64,000 nt of DNA from Rhabdobacter roseus (GCF_014202275.1 NZ_JACHGF010000010.1:171805-235804), one strand, 5' to 3'; shown: positions 28,332-37,604, counted from the first letter of the stretch. A program made the numbers and translations. Notes: generated from the sequence alone by a model not told the origin.

Positions 28332-29627
28332 ATGCGTACATTTCTCCCTCTGATTTTATTGTGGATCTTCGCCCATAAGTACCCTGTCCTCGCTCAGGCC
28401 AATGAAAAGACGGATAAGCCTCAATGGCTAAAAAACTACCGTGACTACTACCAGCAAGGGGAGGTCTATATCGTAAAAATCACCAACGATTTTTGTAATA
28501 CGTACCAAACCTACCTGCTGGATAAAAACGGCAAAGCCCTTACTCCGGCTTACCGCGACATTGGCCGCTTCTCCAACGGCTTGGCCGAGTTTGTCCCTTT
28601 TGAGAATAGTAACGGACTGCTCAATGTACATGGATATATCAATAAAAGAGGAGAGATAGTGATTCCCCCGATCTACTACGCCGCCAGCCGTTTTCGGGAT
28701 GGGATGGCTTGGGTGATCTACAAGGGCGAAATGCAGTACGGGCTTAAGTACCTAGACACCACGGGCAAGGAGATCTATAAAGTACCCGTGGAGCTATTCG
28801 CTCATGATTTTCAGATTGATAAAGCGATTCCTTCGCACGCTTGTAATTACGACTGCGATGAAGATTTGATGTGGCCGAAAGACGGGCATCTTTGGACCCT
28901 TTATTGGGTGCCAAGTCGCTATACGGAGGAAGAGATCAAAAAAAGCCGGGGTCGGTACACGCTGCATTACAAGGGAAAGTTTGGGTTTATCGACAAAAGG
29001 TACTTCGTACGTACCCCGGTGGTATTGGACGAGATCGATCCCGCGGGTACCTTTTCCGGCGAGGGACTGGAACGCGTGCGCTACGGCGACCGCTACGGTT
29101 TTGTGGATCAAACTACCGGGGAAGTAGTTATTCCCTTTTTGTATGAAAGTACCCATAAACCTACGTTGGGCTTGTTTTGGGTCAAGAAAGACGGGAAGTG
29201 GGGGTGTATCAACCGCCGGGGCGAAACGGTAATCCCTTTTAAGTACGACGCGGCGGCTCCTTTTACCAATGATAACCGCGCTAGCGTGGCCATTGCGGGG
29301 CGGTTCGGGCATATCGACACCACGGGGCGTCAAACTACCCCTTTGCATTACGAGTTTGCGTCGTACTTTAACCACGGCGCGGCCCTGGTACGGCAAAACG
29401 GAAAGTATAGGTACCTCGATACAGAGGGCAGGCCCATTACCGACCGGAAGTTCACCCTGGCGGAGCCCTTTGAGAAAGAATATGCCACTGCCGAGCAGTA
29501 TGGGTTGTATTATACCGTTACGCCCCAGGGAGCCGTACGCTTTTCGGGTATTTCATACCTCTGGAAGGGTTTCCTGATCTTGGTGGGGCTGGGCTTGGTG
29601 GTCTTTTGGAGGAAAAGAGTCTATTAG
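28332..29627 (+). CDS. WG-repeat protein, exported, with C-terminal membrane anchor
   Basis: Exported 431-residue protein built from WG (KWG) repeats: KYGFID-like units recur, such as KFGFIDKRYFVRTPVV, RYGFVDQTTGEVVIPFLYES, KWGCINRRGETVIPFKYDAA and RFGHIDTTGRQTTPLHYEFA. A signal peptide follows ATG 28332 (MRTFLPLILLWIFAHKYPVLAQ), which is why I prefer it over the in-frame GTG at 28272. The C-terminal ~22 residues are hydrophobic and end in basic WRKRVY, so the protein is probably anchored with its repeats outside the cytoplasm. Function unknown. It ends 27 bp from a convergent gene. Confidence 0.85.
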   Translation: MRTFLPLILLWIFAHKYPVLAQANEKTDKPQWLKNYRDYYQQGEVYIVKITNDFCNTYQTYLLDKNGKALTPAYRDIGRFSNGLAEFVPFENSNGLLNVHGYINKRGEIVIPPIYYAASRFRDGMAWVIYKGEMQYGLKYLDTTGKEIYKVPVELFAHDFQIDKAIPSHACNYDCDEDLMWPKDGHLWTLYWVPSRYTEEEIKKSRGRYTLHYKGKFGFIDKRYFVRTPVVLDEIDPAGTFSGEGLERVRYGDRYGFVDQTTGEVVIPFLYESTHKPTLGLFWVKKDGKWGCINRRGETVIPFKYDAAAPFTNDNRASVAIAGRFGHIDTTGRQTTPLHYEFASYFNHGAALVRQNGKYRYLDTEGRPITDRKFTLAEPFEKEYATAEQYGLYYTVTPQGAVRFSGISYLWKGFLILVGLGLVVFWRKRVY

Positions 29628-29654
29628 CTTGCTTTAACCATAGGCCCTTCGAAT

Positions 29655-30470
29655 CTATCGGTGCTTCCCCGCAGGTACCTGATCCAGTGCATTGATTTGC
29701 TTTTTATACTCGGCTGGCAGGATGAGTTCTTTCAGAAGCCAATCGACTTTGAAGATACGGCTCAACTTGTAAAGCCCCAGCAAAGGCTTCAGGAAGGATT
29801 GTCGGTGGAAACCCAGCAACGAAAGTACCCTTGAGGGCGCTACCAGCTTCTGCGTCTCCAGCAGAATGCGGTACCGCAGCGGGCCCAGGTGCTTGCGGTA
29901 CTGCCGGAACAGGTCCTGCGTGTAGGGGCTGCGCTGGAGATCCTGTAGGAGGTGTTCTTGCCGCATTGCTTCCCAGGCTTCCAGGGTTTCGGGCAGGCCA
30001 GGTACCCCCATCCGACTGCCGACTTCATAAAATACGTCGAAGACTTCCTGCTTTTCGTCTCGGCTGAGTTTCCGATCCAGCAACTCGTAGGCCCGGATGG
30101 AGTAGTCGATCAGCATGAAGAGAACGTCGCGGTACGCCCAGTCGGGAATGCGGGTACCGCGTTTGGCTTCTACGTCGGCATGAATGGCCGCTATGGCCTC
30201 GATGGCGCGCAGGGCGGCCTTCCTCTCCGAAAACACGATGGCCCGGGCGTAGGAAACGGTGGAGAAAAGCCGACCGAGCGGATCGGCCGGGAGGCGGCCC
30301 GTAAAGTATAGCCAGTCCACGGCCTTGTTGAGGGCAAACTCCGCGGCGGCACCCGCAAAAATAACCAGAATGGTGTCGGCGTTCCCCCAAATCTGCCGCA
30401 CGATGGAGCCCTCCTTCACAAAATGGACGCTACTTTCGCGAAGCGTGGGCGTATTGAAATCTGCAATCAT
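29655..30470 (-). CDS. MpaB-type (DUF2236) oxygenase-like protein
   Basis: Protein of 271 residues in the DUF2236/MpaB family, which includes heme enzymes such as latex-clearing rubber oxygenase and a mycophenolic-acid oxygenase. Recognisable stretches are FVKEGSIVRQIWGNADTILV, GAAAEFALNKAVDWLYF, AYRDVLFMLIDYSIRAYELL and AWEAMRQEHLLQDL. The candidate heme-coordinating and distal residues cannot be assigned safely by eye. It is 21 bp downstream of the DUF2809 gene, so the three minus-strand genes up to 31223 probably form one unit. Substrate unknown. Confidence 0.75.
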   Translation of the reverse strand: MIADFNTPTLRESSVHFVKEGSIVRQIWGNADTILVIFAGAAAEFALNKAVDWLYFTGRLPADPLGRLFSTVSYARAIVFSERKAALRAIEAIAAIHADVEAKRGTRIPDWAYRDVLFMLIDYSIRAYELLDRKLSRDEKQEVFDVFYEVGSRMGVPGLPETLEAWEAMRQEHLLQDLQRSPYTQDLFRQYRKHLGPLRYRILLETQKLVAPSRVLSLLGFHRQSFLKPLLGLYKLSRIFKVDWLLKELILPAEYKKQINALDQVPAGKHR

Positions 30471-30491
30471 TACCTTTTACCTGATTTAGTG

Positions 30492-30893
30492 TTACATAGG
30501 GGTACTTAGGGTACCTTTATGCCTAACGTTTTCCCGCCATTTTTCGACTAGCAGAATAAGAAAAGTACCCGCCAGATAAGCCAGCAAATCCAGCCAGGCA
30601 AAGGAAGTACCCAGGAGGGTTCGGGCCAGGGTTGATTTTTCCAAGCCCAGCTTCTCCACCAGCCGGAGGTACTGGAGAAATTCCAGGGTACCTGCGAAAA
30701 ACAAAACGCACCAAGCCAGCGGATAGACAGGTACCCTGAGAAACGCTTTGAAAAAGCAATAGAGTAGGATAACCACGAGAACATCCCCCAGATACGGACG
30801 TACCAAAGGGTCCCGGACAAAAAGCGCGATGAGCACTTCCATCGCCAAGAGCAAGAGGGCCCATCCAAAGTAGTTTTTATGGAACGTCAGCAT
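30492..30893 (-). CDS. DUF2809 (VanZ-like) small membrane protein
   Basis: A 133-residue inner-membrane protein with about four hydrophobic helices. Family stretches are LGDVLVVILLYCFFKAFL, LFFAGTLEFLQYLRLVEKLGL and GTSFAWLDLLAYLAGTFLIL, which match DUF2809. No catalytic motif. It lies between a small membrane protein gene and the MpaB-like gene on the minus strand, with short gaps that suggest one transcript. Function unknown. Confidence 0.75.
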   Translation of the reverse strand: MLTFHKNYFGWALLLLAMEVLIALFVRDPLVRPYLGDVLVVILLYCFFKAFLRVPVYPLAWCVLFFAGTLEFLQYLRLVEKLGLEKSTLARTLLGTSFAWLDLLAYLAGTFLILLVEKWRENVRHKGTLSTPM

Positions 30894-30926
30894 GATCTAA
30901 GGGTTAACGGAGGAATGGATTACGGA

Positions 30927-31223
30927 TCAGAAAGTACCCCGCATCAGCTCAATTTTGTCGAAGAGTTCACCAACGCCCAGGGCGGCCCAGAGTATAAATA
31001 GGCCCAGTACGATTTTCACCGCGCCCGGAAGCGGCCAACCGGTTTTTTCCCTGAATAGGGTAGCGAGCGGGGGAGCGTACACCCACGAAAGCAGAAGCAG
31101 AAAAATGCCAAAGCCGGGGTCGTTGCCCCAGAAAACGTTGATCGTGCCGATGGCGACCACCACAATGCCAAATAGCCAGCTGATGGAGTTCGTAAAGAGG
31201 GAAGTGCTGTTCATGGTTCTCAT
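30927..31223 (-). CDS. Small three-helix membrane protein
   Basis: A 98-residue protein with three hydrophobic segments (LFGIVVVAIGTINVFWG, FGIFLLLLSWVYAPPLATLF and VKIVLGLFILWAALGVGELF). I do not recognise a named family. It heads a minus-strand unit with the DUF2809 and MpaB-like genes. The region upstream holds three near-identical CAAAG-NNAC-type palindromes that look like operator sites, so the unit is probably under repressor control. Start ATG 31223; ATG 31214 is also possible. Confidence 0.65.
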   Translation of the reverse strand: MRTMNSTSLFTNSISWLFGIVVVAIGTINVFWGNDPGFGIFLLLLSWVYAPPLATLFREKTGWPLPGAVKIVLGLFILWAALGVGELFDKIELMRGTF

Positions 31224-31299
31224 ACTGATTTTTTGTTTTTATGTTTAACTATAAGTTGGTAATACACGGATTCATCCACGAGCCGGTTTTCCGGCGAAA

Positions 31300-31469
31300 C
31301 AAAGCACTTTGCATTGTTATAAAGTACTTTGTTTTTCAAAGTAGATGGCTAAAAAAATAACCCTGATTTTTCTCTCGGGCCTGCTACGAGCAAGGGCAGG
31401 GTTTTGCTAAAGGCCGGGACCCGCACTTGCACTCATTTCTTTGTCTCTCTCTTCGATCAAAGTACTTTG
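31300..31469. promoter_or_regulatory. Operator-like repeats CAAAG(T/C)ACTTTG upstream of the membrane-protein unit
   Basis: Three copies: CAAAGCACTTTG at 31300-31311, TAAAGTACTTTG at 31320-31331 followed by half-site CAAAGTA at 31337, and the perfect palindrome CAAAGTACTTTG at 31458-31469 followed by half-site CAAAGTT at 31474. The first two lie about 77-110 bp upstream of ATG 31223, where a promoter is expected. No regulator gene of matching direction is adjacent. Confidence 0.5.
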
Positions 31470-31572
31470 TGATGCAAAGTTAAAAAGGATTTTGAAATAA
31501 GCAACAGTCCGTTCGAAAATAAGGGTACATGAAAAATTTTGTAAAGTACCTTTTTTTCGAGCGAAACGAGGC

Positions 31573-31606
31573 ATTTTTTCAGCCGGAAGCTACGAGCTGA
31601 AAAAAT
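31573..31606. terminator. Hairpin with A/T-run arms in the intergenic region
   Basis: ATTTTTTCAGC (31573-31583) pairs exactly with GCTGAAAAAAT (31596-31606) around a 12-base loop. The T and A runs are part of the stem, as in bidirectional terminators. It lies in the 761-bp stretch between the small membrane protein and the lipoprotein gene, where I see no convincing gene apart from the start of the duplicated segment at 31835. Confidence 0.45.
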
Positions 31607-31834
31607 AACGAATCGGACCGCCGAGCGGTTGCAGCCGAAAAGACAATGTTGCAGCTTAAAGAAACGAACGCAAACAGCTTCTTAGATGAAAAAGGGTACA
31701 GATCGTTTATTGTTCCGCTTGAAAACAGATTTTTCGGTGCGTTAGTATTTAGTTTAGACTCGATAATTGCCTTAAAGTACGTTGGGGGTACTTGTAAAAA
31801 TTTAGGTCGAAAACAGCATGCTCTAAAGGCTGCA

Positions 31835-32782
31835 CTAGCAGGAAAATTTACCCTACCCCTGCGCTACCTCCCGGAGAAGATTCCTTACTGTTTTTTTCGT
31901 AGCCATTTAATAGCCTGATTTTCCATTTGGGAGCTACTATACCTGCGGACAGCCTAAGGATCAATCTCCCTAAACCCCAAATGCATGAGCGCAAGGCTTC
32001 TAATCTTGTTCTGGTTGGCCGTTGGATACGGCTGCCGACCTCAAAATAGCACCCCTGCTAAAACGTTTCAGCAAAAACGAAGCCGGATAATCGATCTACC
32101 TCCGTCAGCCGGTAAGGCTGTTCTGCGAATCCTGCCCAGCGACGAGGGCGTTGTTGTCATCACCCGAAACGGCGTGTTCCCCTACCACAACGGTGCTTGG
32201 CGTAGTGACTCCCTGCGGGTACCGGTAGAGCAAGCCGTTTACGACCCAAGCGGAACGCTTTGGCTTTCCAACTCCAAAAGCCTGTTTACGAAGGATAATC
32301 GGCAGGTGATCGATTTATCGGCCCTCGCCGACCCGGTCACCCAATTCTTTTGGGATTCAGAAAACCAACTTTATGCTGCCACGACCGACGGGTTATACTG
32401 GATGGCTGACACCTGGCAACCAATCCACCCCCTAAAAGGAAGGGGTGTCCACGCACTAGTCCAGGATGCCGATAGTACCCTGTGGGTGGCCACCTCTGAG
32501 GGTCTCTGGCAACGAAAAAAAAAGCAATGGATCAACCTGGACGAAACGCTGATGGCGGTTGGCAACGAGCGCTATTACCATTCCCTGGCTCTAAACACGG
32601 CGGGGGATGCGCTTTACTACGGGGCCCCCCATTCCATCGGGGTAATCCGCCAAAACGGTCAACACGAGGCTTGGAGCGGTGCCCACGGACTCCCCTATGG
32701 GCCGGCCCGTGTCATGCGACTGATCGGCGAGGAACTGTGGATCGGTACGACCGAGGGGGTCATTCAAAAAGACACGGCCTGG
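31835..32782 (+). repeat. Left copy of the duplicated ~0.95-kb segment
   Basis: This segment (150 bp of upstream sequence plus about 800 bp of the lipoprotein gene) recurs at 57874-58822 in the same orientation. In one ~210-bp stretch compared by hand I count about a dozen differences, mostly silent third-codon changes, so near 94% identity. Similarity starts at CTAGCAGG and ends after GACACGGCCTGG in both copies. Confidence 0.9.
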
Positions 32783-34123
32783 CACTACTATTGGGGAAAA
32801 CGATGGCTACCCGGCAACCGGGTAACGGACATTTGCGAAATCGCCCCCGGCACTATTTGGGTCGCAACTGACCAGGGAATCGGTGAGATCAGCCAACAGA
32901 CCATGACCCTTGAAGAAAAAGCGGCTCACTTTGCTGACCTCATTGAAAAGCGGCACAACCGTAGGGGGATTATCAACGTGTCGAAGTTAGCCAACGTGGG
33001 AGACCTGGCGACCAGCTATATGGAAAACGAAGACAATGACGGGCTGTGGACCTCCTGTTTCCTGGCTGCGGAATGCTATCGGTATGCGGCAACCGGATCA
33101 GAAGAAGCCAAGCAACGCGCCATTCGGACCTTCGAAGCACTCGAACGGCTGGAGACCGTGACCGGGATTCCCGGTTATCCTGCCCGCTCGTACGCGCTGG
33201 CCACCGACAGCGTCAAGCAGTCCGCCTCGCCGCATCCCAAGCAGTGGCACCCATCGCCGGATGGGCAATGGGTTTGGTTAGACGATACGAGTTCGGATGA
33301 AATTGCCGGGCATTTTTTCACCCTTTCTCTGTTCCATGACCTGGTAGCCGATGCGGGTCAGAAGAAGCGGATCGTGGGGTTGATCGATCGTATCATGACC
33401 CACATCGTGGAGAACAATTACCATCTGGTAGACTTGGACGGGAAGCCCACCCGTTGGGGGGTCTGGAATCCGGACTCGCTCAACCACGCTCCCCGCTGGC
33501 TCTATGAAAAGGGGCTAAATTCCCTACAGATTTTATCGCACCTCAAAACCGCCCTTCACTTCACGGGGAATCTAAAATACGAAACGGTTTACCAAAAACT
33601 GGTGCAAGAACACGGCTATGCCGTCAATGCCGTTCAGGCCAAGCAATTTGGCCCTTTCGAGACCAGTCATTCCGACGACATTCTGACGTTTTTTCCTTAC
33701 TATGGACTGTTTCAGTTTAGTGATGGCGATCCGAACCGGAGGTTATATGAACAAAGTCTGCTTAGAAGCTGGGAGGCGGTCCGCGGCGACCGGATGCCCG
33801 TCTGGAATGTCATGGCGAGTGCTTTCCTGCAACAAGCGTGTGACCTGGAGGCAGCCCGCCAGGAGCTTATGGACTATCCGCTGGATCAGATCGACTGGAC
33901 CATGCAAAACCATCATCGCTGGGACCTGCAACGTGATCCCCTGGTTGACCGATCCGGACAGCCGCAGGCCCTAAAGCCAATCCCATCTGCGCAGAGCAGT
34001 GTATCGCGATGGAATACGAACCCCAAGCGGTTGGATTCAGGCAACGGGGGGAAAACGGAAGAAACCGGTACCTACTTTTTGTTCGCCTATTGGATGGGGC
34101 GGTATTATGGGTATTTTGACTAG
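31985..34123 (+). CDS. Lipoprotein with beta-propeller-like repeats and C-terminal helical domain
   Basis: Predicted exported lipoprotein of 712 residues: hydrophobic leader ILFWLAVGYGC with a cysteine at residue 18. Residues ~40-310 contain propeller-like repeats of the two-component-regulator type (GTLWLSNSKSLF, STLWVATSEGLWQ, EELWIGTTEGVIQ, GTIWVATDQGIGEI). Residues ~320-700 form a helical region (SYMENEDNDGLWTSCFLAAEC, FEALERLETVTGIPGYPARS, NHHRWDLQRDPL) that suggests an alpha/alpha-toroid fold. No kinase or DNA-binding domain follows. The role may be ligand binding at the cell surface, but I cannot name it. A truncated second copy lies at 58026. The upstream 150 bp is duplicated as well, so the promoter was copied with the gene. 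Confidence 0.8.
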   Translation: MSARLLILFWLAVGYGCRPQNSTPAKTFQQKRSRIIDLPPSAGKAVLRILPSDEGVVVITRNGVFPYHNGAWRSDSLRVPVEQAVYDPSGTLWLSNSKSLFTKDNRQVIDLSALADPVTQFFWDSENQLYAATTDGLYWMADTWQPIHPLKGRGVHALVQDADSTLWVATSEGLWQRKKKQWINLDETLMAVGNERYYHSLALNTAGDALYYGAPHSIGVIRQNGQHEAWSGAHGLPYGPARVMRLIGEELWIGTTEGVIQKDTAWHYYWGKRWLPGNRVTDICEIAPGTIWVATDQGIGEISQQTMTLEEKAAHFADLIEKRHNRRGIINVSKLANVGDLATSYMENEDNDGLWTSCFLAAECYRYAATGSEEAKQRAIRTFEALERLETVTGIPGYPARSYALATDSVKQSASPHPKQWHPSPDGQWVWLDDTSSDEIAGHFFTLSLFHDLVADAGQKKRIVGLIDRIMTHIVENNYHLVDLDGKPTRWGVWNPDSLNHAPRWLYEKGLNSLQILSHLKTALHFTGNLKYETVYQKLVQEHGYAVNAVQAKQFGPFETSHSDDILTFFPYYGLFQFSDGDPNRRLYEQSLLRSWEAVRGDRMPVWNVMASAFLQQACDLEAARQELMDYPLDQIDWTMQNHHRWDLQRDPLVDRSGQPQALKPIPSAQSSVSRWNTNPKRLDSGNGGKTEETGTYFLFAYWMGRYYGYFD

Positions 34124-35116
34124 GACGTCAGAACCGTAGCGGAACCGTTGAAACAACTTTTCCTCCTCAAAGAAGCATGAACCTGGTTCTTCCAAGGCGG
34201 GTTTTCGGTACGATCCGGATGGATTGGGATGACTGGAAGGGAGAGTGGCAAACCTGCTCCGGGAAATCTCGTATCTAACGGAAGTGGTTATCGAACCGCC
34301 CGCCTTAACGAAGCGGTGCGTTTTATCTACTTGATGAAGAGGGATTTACAAATAAAAAAAAACGGTACAAGTGACGAATTTCTCGACTTGTACCGTTTGG
34401 GCGGACTATAAAGTACAAATCTCGAACCTTTTCCTCCTGGATTTGAAGCGCTTGGCGCACCTGGTTGAAGGATAACTATATATTGCAAATAGGAGCGCTT
34501 GCTAAACGGTTGAATACAGCTATCCGCCCGAATGAATGATGTGTTTGCAGCGTAGGTTTTTAAATTCTGCGGGAGCAGATTAGGGAGGTTTGTGTGCTGG
34601 AGGGTCATGATGTTTTCCAAAGCAAATTTGAGCCATTGGAAGGGATTGACTTCACCTTTCTAGTAGGCAGGCTCAGGCTGTGGAGTTTGTGAAAAAGGTG
34701 TAAATCGTGGTAAAAGTAGCTAATTTCGTTTTGCCCATTAGCTCATTAAGAGGCTTCCTAACCAGCTCTTTTGGCCGATTACACAGCTGAGTATTACCCG
34801 CCAACCCGTCGGGCTGGTTGTCCAGTCTTACTAAACCTCGCCATCTTCCCTTGAATATTCCAGTCTGTAAGTTAAGGATTTTACTAAAAGACTATTCTGT
34901 TCAATTTTTTTGGCAAAGGCAACGACGGACACCTACTCGAACTACTTGCGGGCCGCACGAGTCGAGACCACGAAGATAGACCAACCGACGCACTGAGACT
35001 GGGTAGTGTACAGAGGGAACATCCGCATCTCTTTTAACGACAGTAATGGCTTAGCAAGAATGCAGAATTAGTATATATTTCTTTTTTATGCTATTTTTCG
35101 CAAAAAAGGGAAACGA
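34124..35116. other. Gene-free stretch at the left side of the accessory island
   Basis: About 1 kb without a gene I can support. It holds a strong minus-strand terminator-like hairpin (34360-34398), AT-rich sequence further on, and a short + strand stretch near 34912-35035 that reads open but resembles no family I recognise. The junction between duplicated lipoprotein gene and island cargo must lie in or near here. Confidence 0.5.
34352..34398 (-). terminator. Terminator-like hairpin without an obvious upstream gene
   Basis: Arms AAACGGTACAAGT (34360-34372) and ACTTGTACCGTTT (34386-34398) are exact complements. On the minus strand the stem is followed by eight or more T residues. No credible minus-strand gene lies upstream of it, so it may be a relic of a lost gene. 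Confidence 0.55.
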
Positions 35117-35740
35117 ATGGATTTTATCACCTTTCAAAAAGCTTTTCGGGATAGCGGCCTCATTGAGCTCCACGAAGTGCTAAAAGTTTTTCCTCGCTTC
35201 CAGAGCCGACGACTGGCGGACTGGCAGGAGAAAAACTATATTCAGAAAATTATCAACCGTTTCTACGGCTGGACGGATCAACCGCTTACGGAACAGCTCA
35301 CCTATTATACGGCCAACCGTATCTACCGGGATTCGTATGTTTCGCTCTGGACCGCTCTGAGCTACTATGGACTGATCCCAGAAGGCGTTTATCAAACCTA
35401 TTCGGTTTCAACTCATAAAACCAAATCGTTTGATACGCCCATTGGTACGTTCGTTTATCAACACATCAAACCAGCACTTTTTTTCGGCTATCGTATTCAG
35501 CGATGGGAGAATAAGCCGGTCTTACTGGCTGAACCCGAAAAAGCCCTGTTGGATACGTTTTACCTGAATCCTCAGTTCCGGGACCAGGTTGACCTGGATG
35601 GCTTGCGGTTGAACTGGCTAACCTTAGCCGACATCACACAGCCAGCAATCTTTGAAGAATATGCTGCCTTTTATCAAAATGCACGTGTCACACGTCTGGC
35701 CAACCTCCTCATCCAGCAGCTAAAGACCTCTCATGATTAA
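35117..35740 (+). CDS. AbiEi-type antitoxin of a type IV toxin-antitoxin pair
   Basis: Protein of 207 residues resembling AbiEi antitoxins: an N-terminal winged helix (FPRFQSRRLADWQEKNYIQKI-type, residues ~25-50), then DSYVSLWTALSYYGLIPE and KPVLLAEPEKALLDTFYL, which are the family's conserved core. It represses its own promoter and neutralises AbiEii in studied systems. The toxin gene overlaps its end by 8 bp, the normal arrangement. ATG 35117 is preceded by the purine run AAAAAAGGGAAA. In the island it probably serves maintenance or phage abortive infection. Confidence 0.83.
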   Translation: MDFITFQKAFRDSGLIELHEVLKVFPRFQSRRLADWQEKNYIQKIINRFYGWTDQPLTEQLTYYTANRIYRDSYVSLWTALSYYGLIPEGVYQTYSVSTHKTKSFDTPIGTFVYQHIKPALFFGYRIQRWENKPVLLAEPEKALLDTFYLNPQFRDQVDLDGLRLNWLTLADITQPAIFEEYAAFYQNARVTRLANLLIQQLKTSHD

Positions 35741-36512
35741 CCTGCAACATATTCAGCGTTCGTTTCCCCGGCATGTACAACAGGCACATCGCTTCATGCT
35801 AAGGGAATACCTACAGTGTCGAATCCTGGAAATTCTATTTAACAGCGATTTTCGGAGCCAGTTTGCTTTTTTAGGCGGGACCTGCCTGCGGCTGATTCAT
35901 GACAATCAGCGGTTTTCTGAGGATCTGGACTTCGATAATTTCAACCTCACCGCCGAGCAGTTTGATCAGGTTTCCGTTCTAATTGCCGAAGGACTGGAGT
36001 TACAAGGATATGAAGTCGAATTTAAAACCGTTAGCAAAGGCGCCTACCATTGCTATATCCGCTTTCCGAATATGCTGTTTCAGCATGGTTTATCCGGTTA
36101 TGAGCAGGAGAAAATCCTGATTCAGCTGGATACCGAGGCCCAGCAATTCGCCTTCAAGCCGGAAACGGTTCTGCTCAATCGCTTCGACACGCTGGTCCGT
36201 ATCTTTATAACACCGGCTTCCCTTATTCTATCCCAGAAATTTTATGCCATTTTAAATCGTCCACGCAACAAGGGGCGTGATTTTTTTGATGTGGTCTTTC
36301 TGCTGGGACGCGGCATTCGGCCGAACTATGATTACCTATCTCAGAAAGTAGCTATTCAAGAGGCTATGGGTTTAAAAGAACGACTGCTGGCCCATTGTGA
36401 AGCATTGGATATGAATGATATGGCGAAGGATGTGGAAGCGTTTTTATTTTACAAGCCAGATCGGAATAAGGTTTTACTGTTTACTGAGATTATTAAACAG
36501 GCGGATCTGTGA
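35733..36512 (+). CDS. AbiEii/AbiGii-family nucleotidyltransferase toxin
   Basis: Protein of 259 residues with the minimal nucleotidyltransferase core of AbiEii toxins: FLGGTCLRLIH at residues 47-55 and RFSEDLDFDNF at 60-70, whose Asp64 and Asp66 would bind metal. A lysine-rich SLILSQKFYAIL and NKGRDFFDVVFLLGRG follow near 170-195, also family-conserved. Relatives transfer nucleotides to tRNA or otherwise stop growth and are held in check by AbiEi without tight protein binding (type IV). Both genes look intact. A weak terminator lies just past the stop. Confidence 0.86.
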   Translation: MINLQHIQRSFPRHVQQAHRFMLREYLQCRILEILFNSDFRSQFAFLGGTCLRLIHDNQRFSEDLDFDNFNLTAEQFDQVSVLIAEGLELQGYEVEFKTVSKGAYHCYIRFPNMLFQHGLSGYEQEKILIQLDTEAQQFAFKPETVLLNRFDTLVRIFITPASLILSQKFYAILNRPRNKGRDFFDVVFLLGRGIRPNYDYLSQKVAIQEAMGLKERLLAHCEALDMNDMAKDVEAFLFYKPDRNKVLLFTEIIKQADL

Positions 36513-36529
36513 TGCTTATGGTGCCATGA

Positions 36530-36564
36530 GTAAGACAAATGGGTCTTGCCTTATTTCTCTTTTG
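36530..36564 (+). terminator. Weak terminator after the AbiE pair
   Basis: GTAAGAC (36530-36536) pairs with GTCTTGC (36543-36549), one G-U pair included, and is followed by a T-rich run. It starts 18 bp past the AbiEii stop codon. Confidence 0.4.
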
Positions 36565-36679
36565 GCTATTCAGAAATTACCGGAGTGCTATTTGTCGGAA
36601 AGAGGATTGCAACGAACTGCTCTTCGCCGGTAGGGGCTTACCGCCGTAGGGCCGTGGGCTAAATCGGATTGATGGCTAA

Positions 36680-37123
36680 GTGGTCGTGGCCTTCGGACAT
36701 ACGGTTCAAAGGCAGGTCTATGCCGTTGACGGCTCCTGCCGTTACGGTAGCCTCCATGGGTGGAGCGAGCATTTGCTGGCCGAAAAACGCATCCGTTTTA
36801 TGGTGGGAGGTGTCGGGATAGGTAAAGACTCTATTCGGGTGGAGGTGGTTTGCCGAGCTTCACATCGCCTCGGCCTTTACCCCAATTAGGATGGGCTGAA
36901 TGATACCCTGGACCTTAAAAACGTGGCGGCTTTTCCGGCCTCGGAGCCGTTTATCTACAACTGCTGGGGCGAACTTGTATTCTACAACCAGGGAGGCGGT
37001 AAGGCTTGGGACGGAAACTTCCGCAATGCTTACGTACCTGCGGGTTCGTATCCCTATGCCATTAGATATCCCTACGATGATTCGTCCGTTCACCGCGGAA
37101 CCAGGCTTTCTATACGGTAAGCC
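36680..37123 (+). pseudogene. Remnant of a protein ending in a T9SS type B (CHU_C) sorting domain
   Basis: One frame reads YPN, an in-frame TAG at 36887, then DGLNDTLDLKNV, PFIYNCWGELVFYN and YVPAGSYPYAIRY. This is the C-terminal gliding-motility/type IX secretion sorting domain (usual form TPNxDGxND, IYNRWGxxVF, GTYYYxI). The TAG replaces the residue between Asn and Asp. The upstream same-frame stretch back to 36680 shows no known domain. A decayed tail of a large secreted adhesin-type protein, orphaned in the island. The neighbouring DNA to 37604 has a few short open frames but nothing I can name. Confidence 0.65.
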
Positions 37124-37604
37124 GGGGTCGGTTGGACTGTCAGCTAAAAGGGTTGCGCGCCCACCTTTTTCCAGATTAATTCCCTAAAAATATTCCGTTT
37201 GGCACAACCTGCATAGAACTTGCTTGAGCTCTCTTTCCTGTTTGCCCTTAACCCTATTTGTTCAACCGCGTCCTTTGCCGGTGGCTCTAAAACATCAGCA
37301 GTGCCGATGAGTTGGGACAGGGATGGCAGCTTTACCGGTAAAAAACTACCCCAGCGCAGGGGGGCAACCGGAAGGCGAAGCCAGTATCAAAGAAAAAGAG
37401 ATTGTAAATCGCGGAGGAGCCTCACGACACGGTTAGCCACCTGCCCAACCGGAACGGATGGCAACAGCAACCTTCTCAAAGGCGGTTCCGTAGAAATGCC
37501 AAGCGCCTGATTCTCCCAAGGAACTTCTGAGCGCCCCCTGAGCCAAGATGATGGCCTTCCATCGTTTCGAGGAAGAGCTGCTTCCGAACATTAAGGGAGC
37601 TTTA

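Noticed and set aside
31646..31918. 90-residue + strand open frame before the lipoprotein gene
   Set aside because: Its second half lies in the duplicated upstream segment and the matching part at 57874 is not kept open in the same way; no family features.
34327..34620. 97-residue minus-strand open frame
   Set aside because: Includes the terminator-like hairpin and its A-run as coding sequence; unlikely to be a gene.
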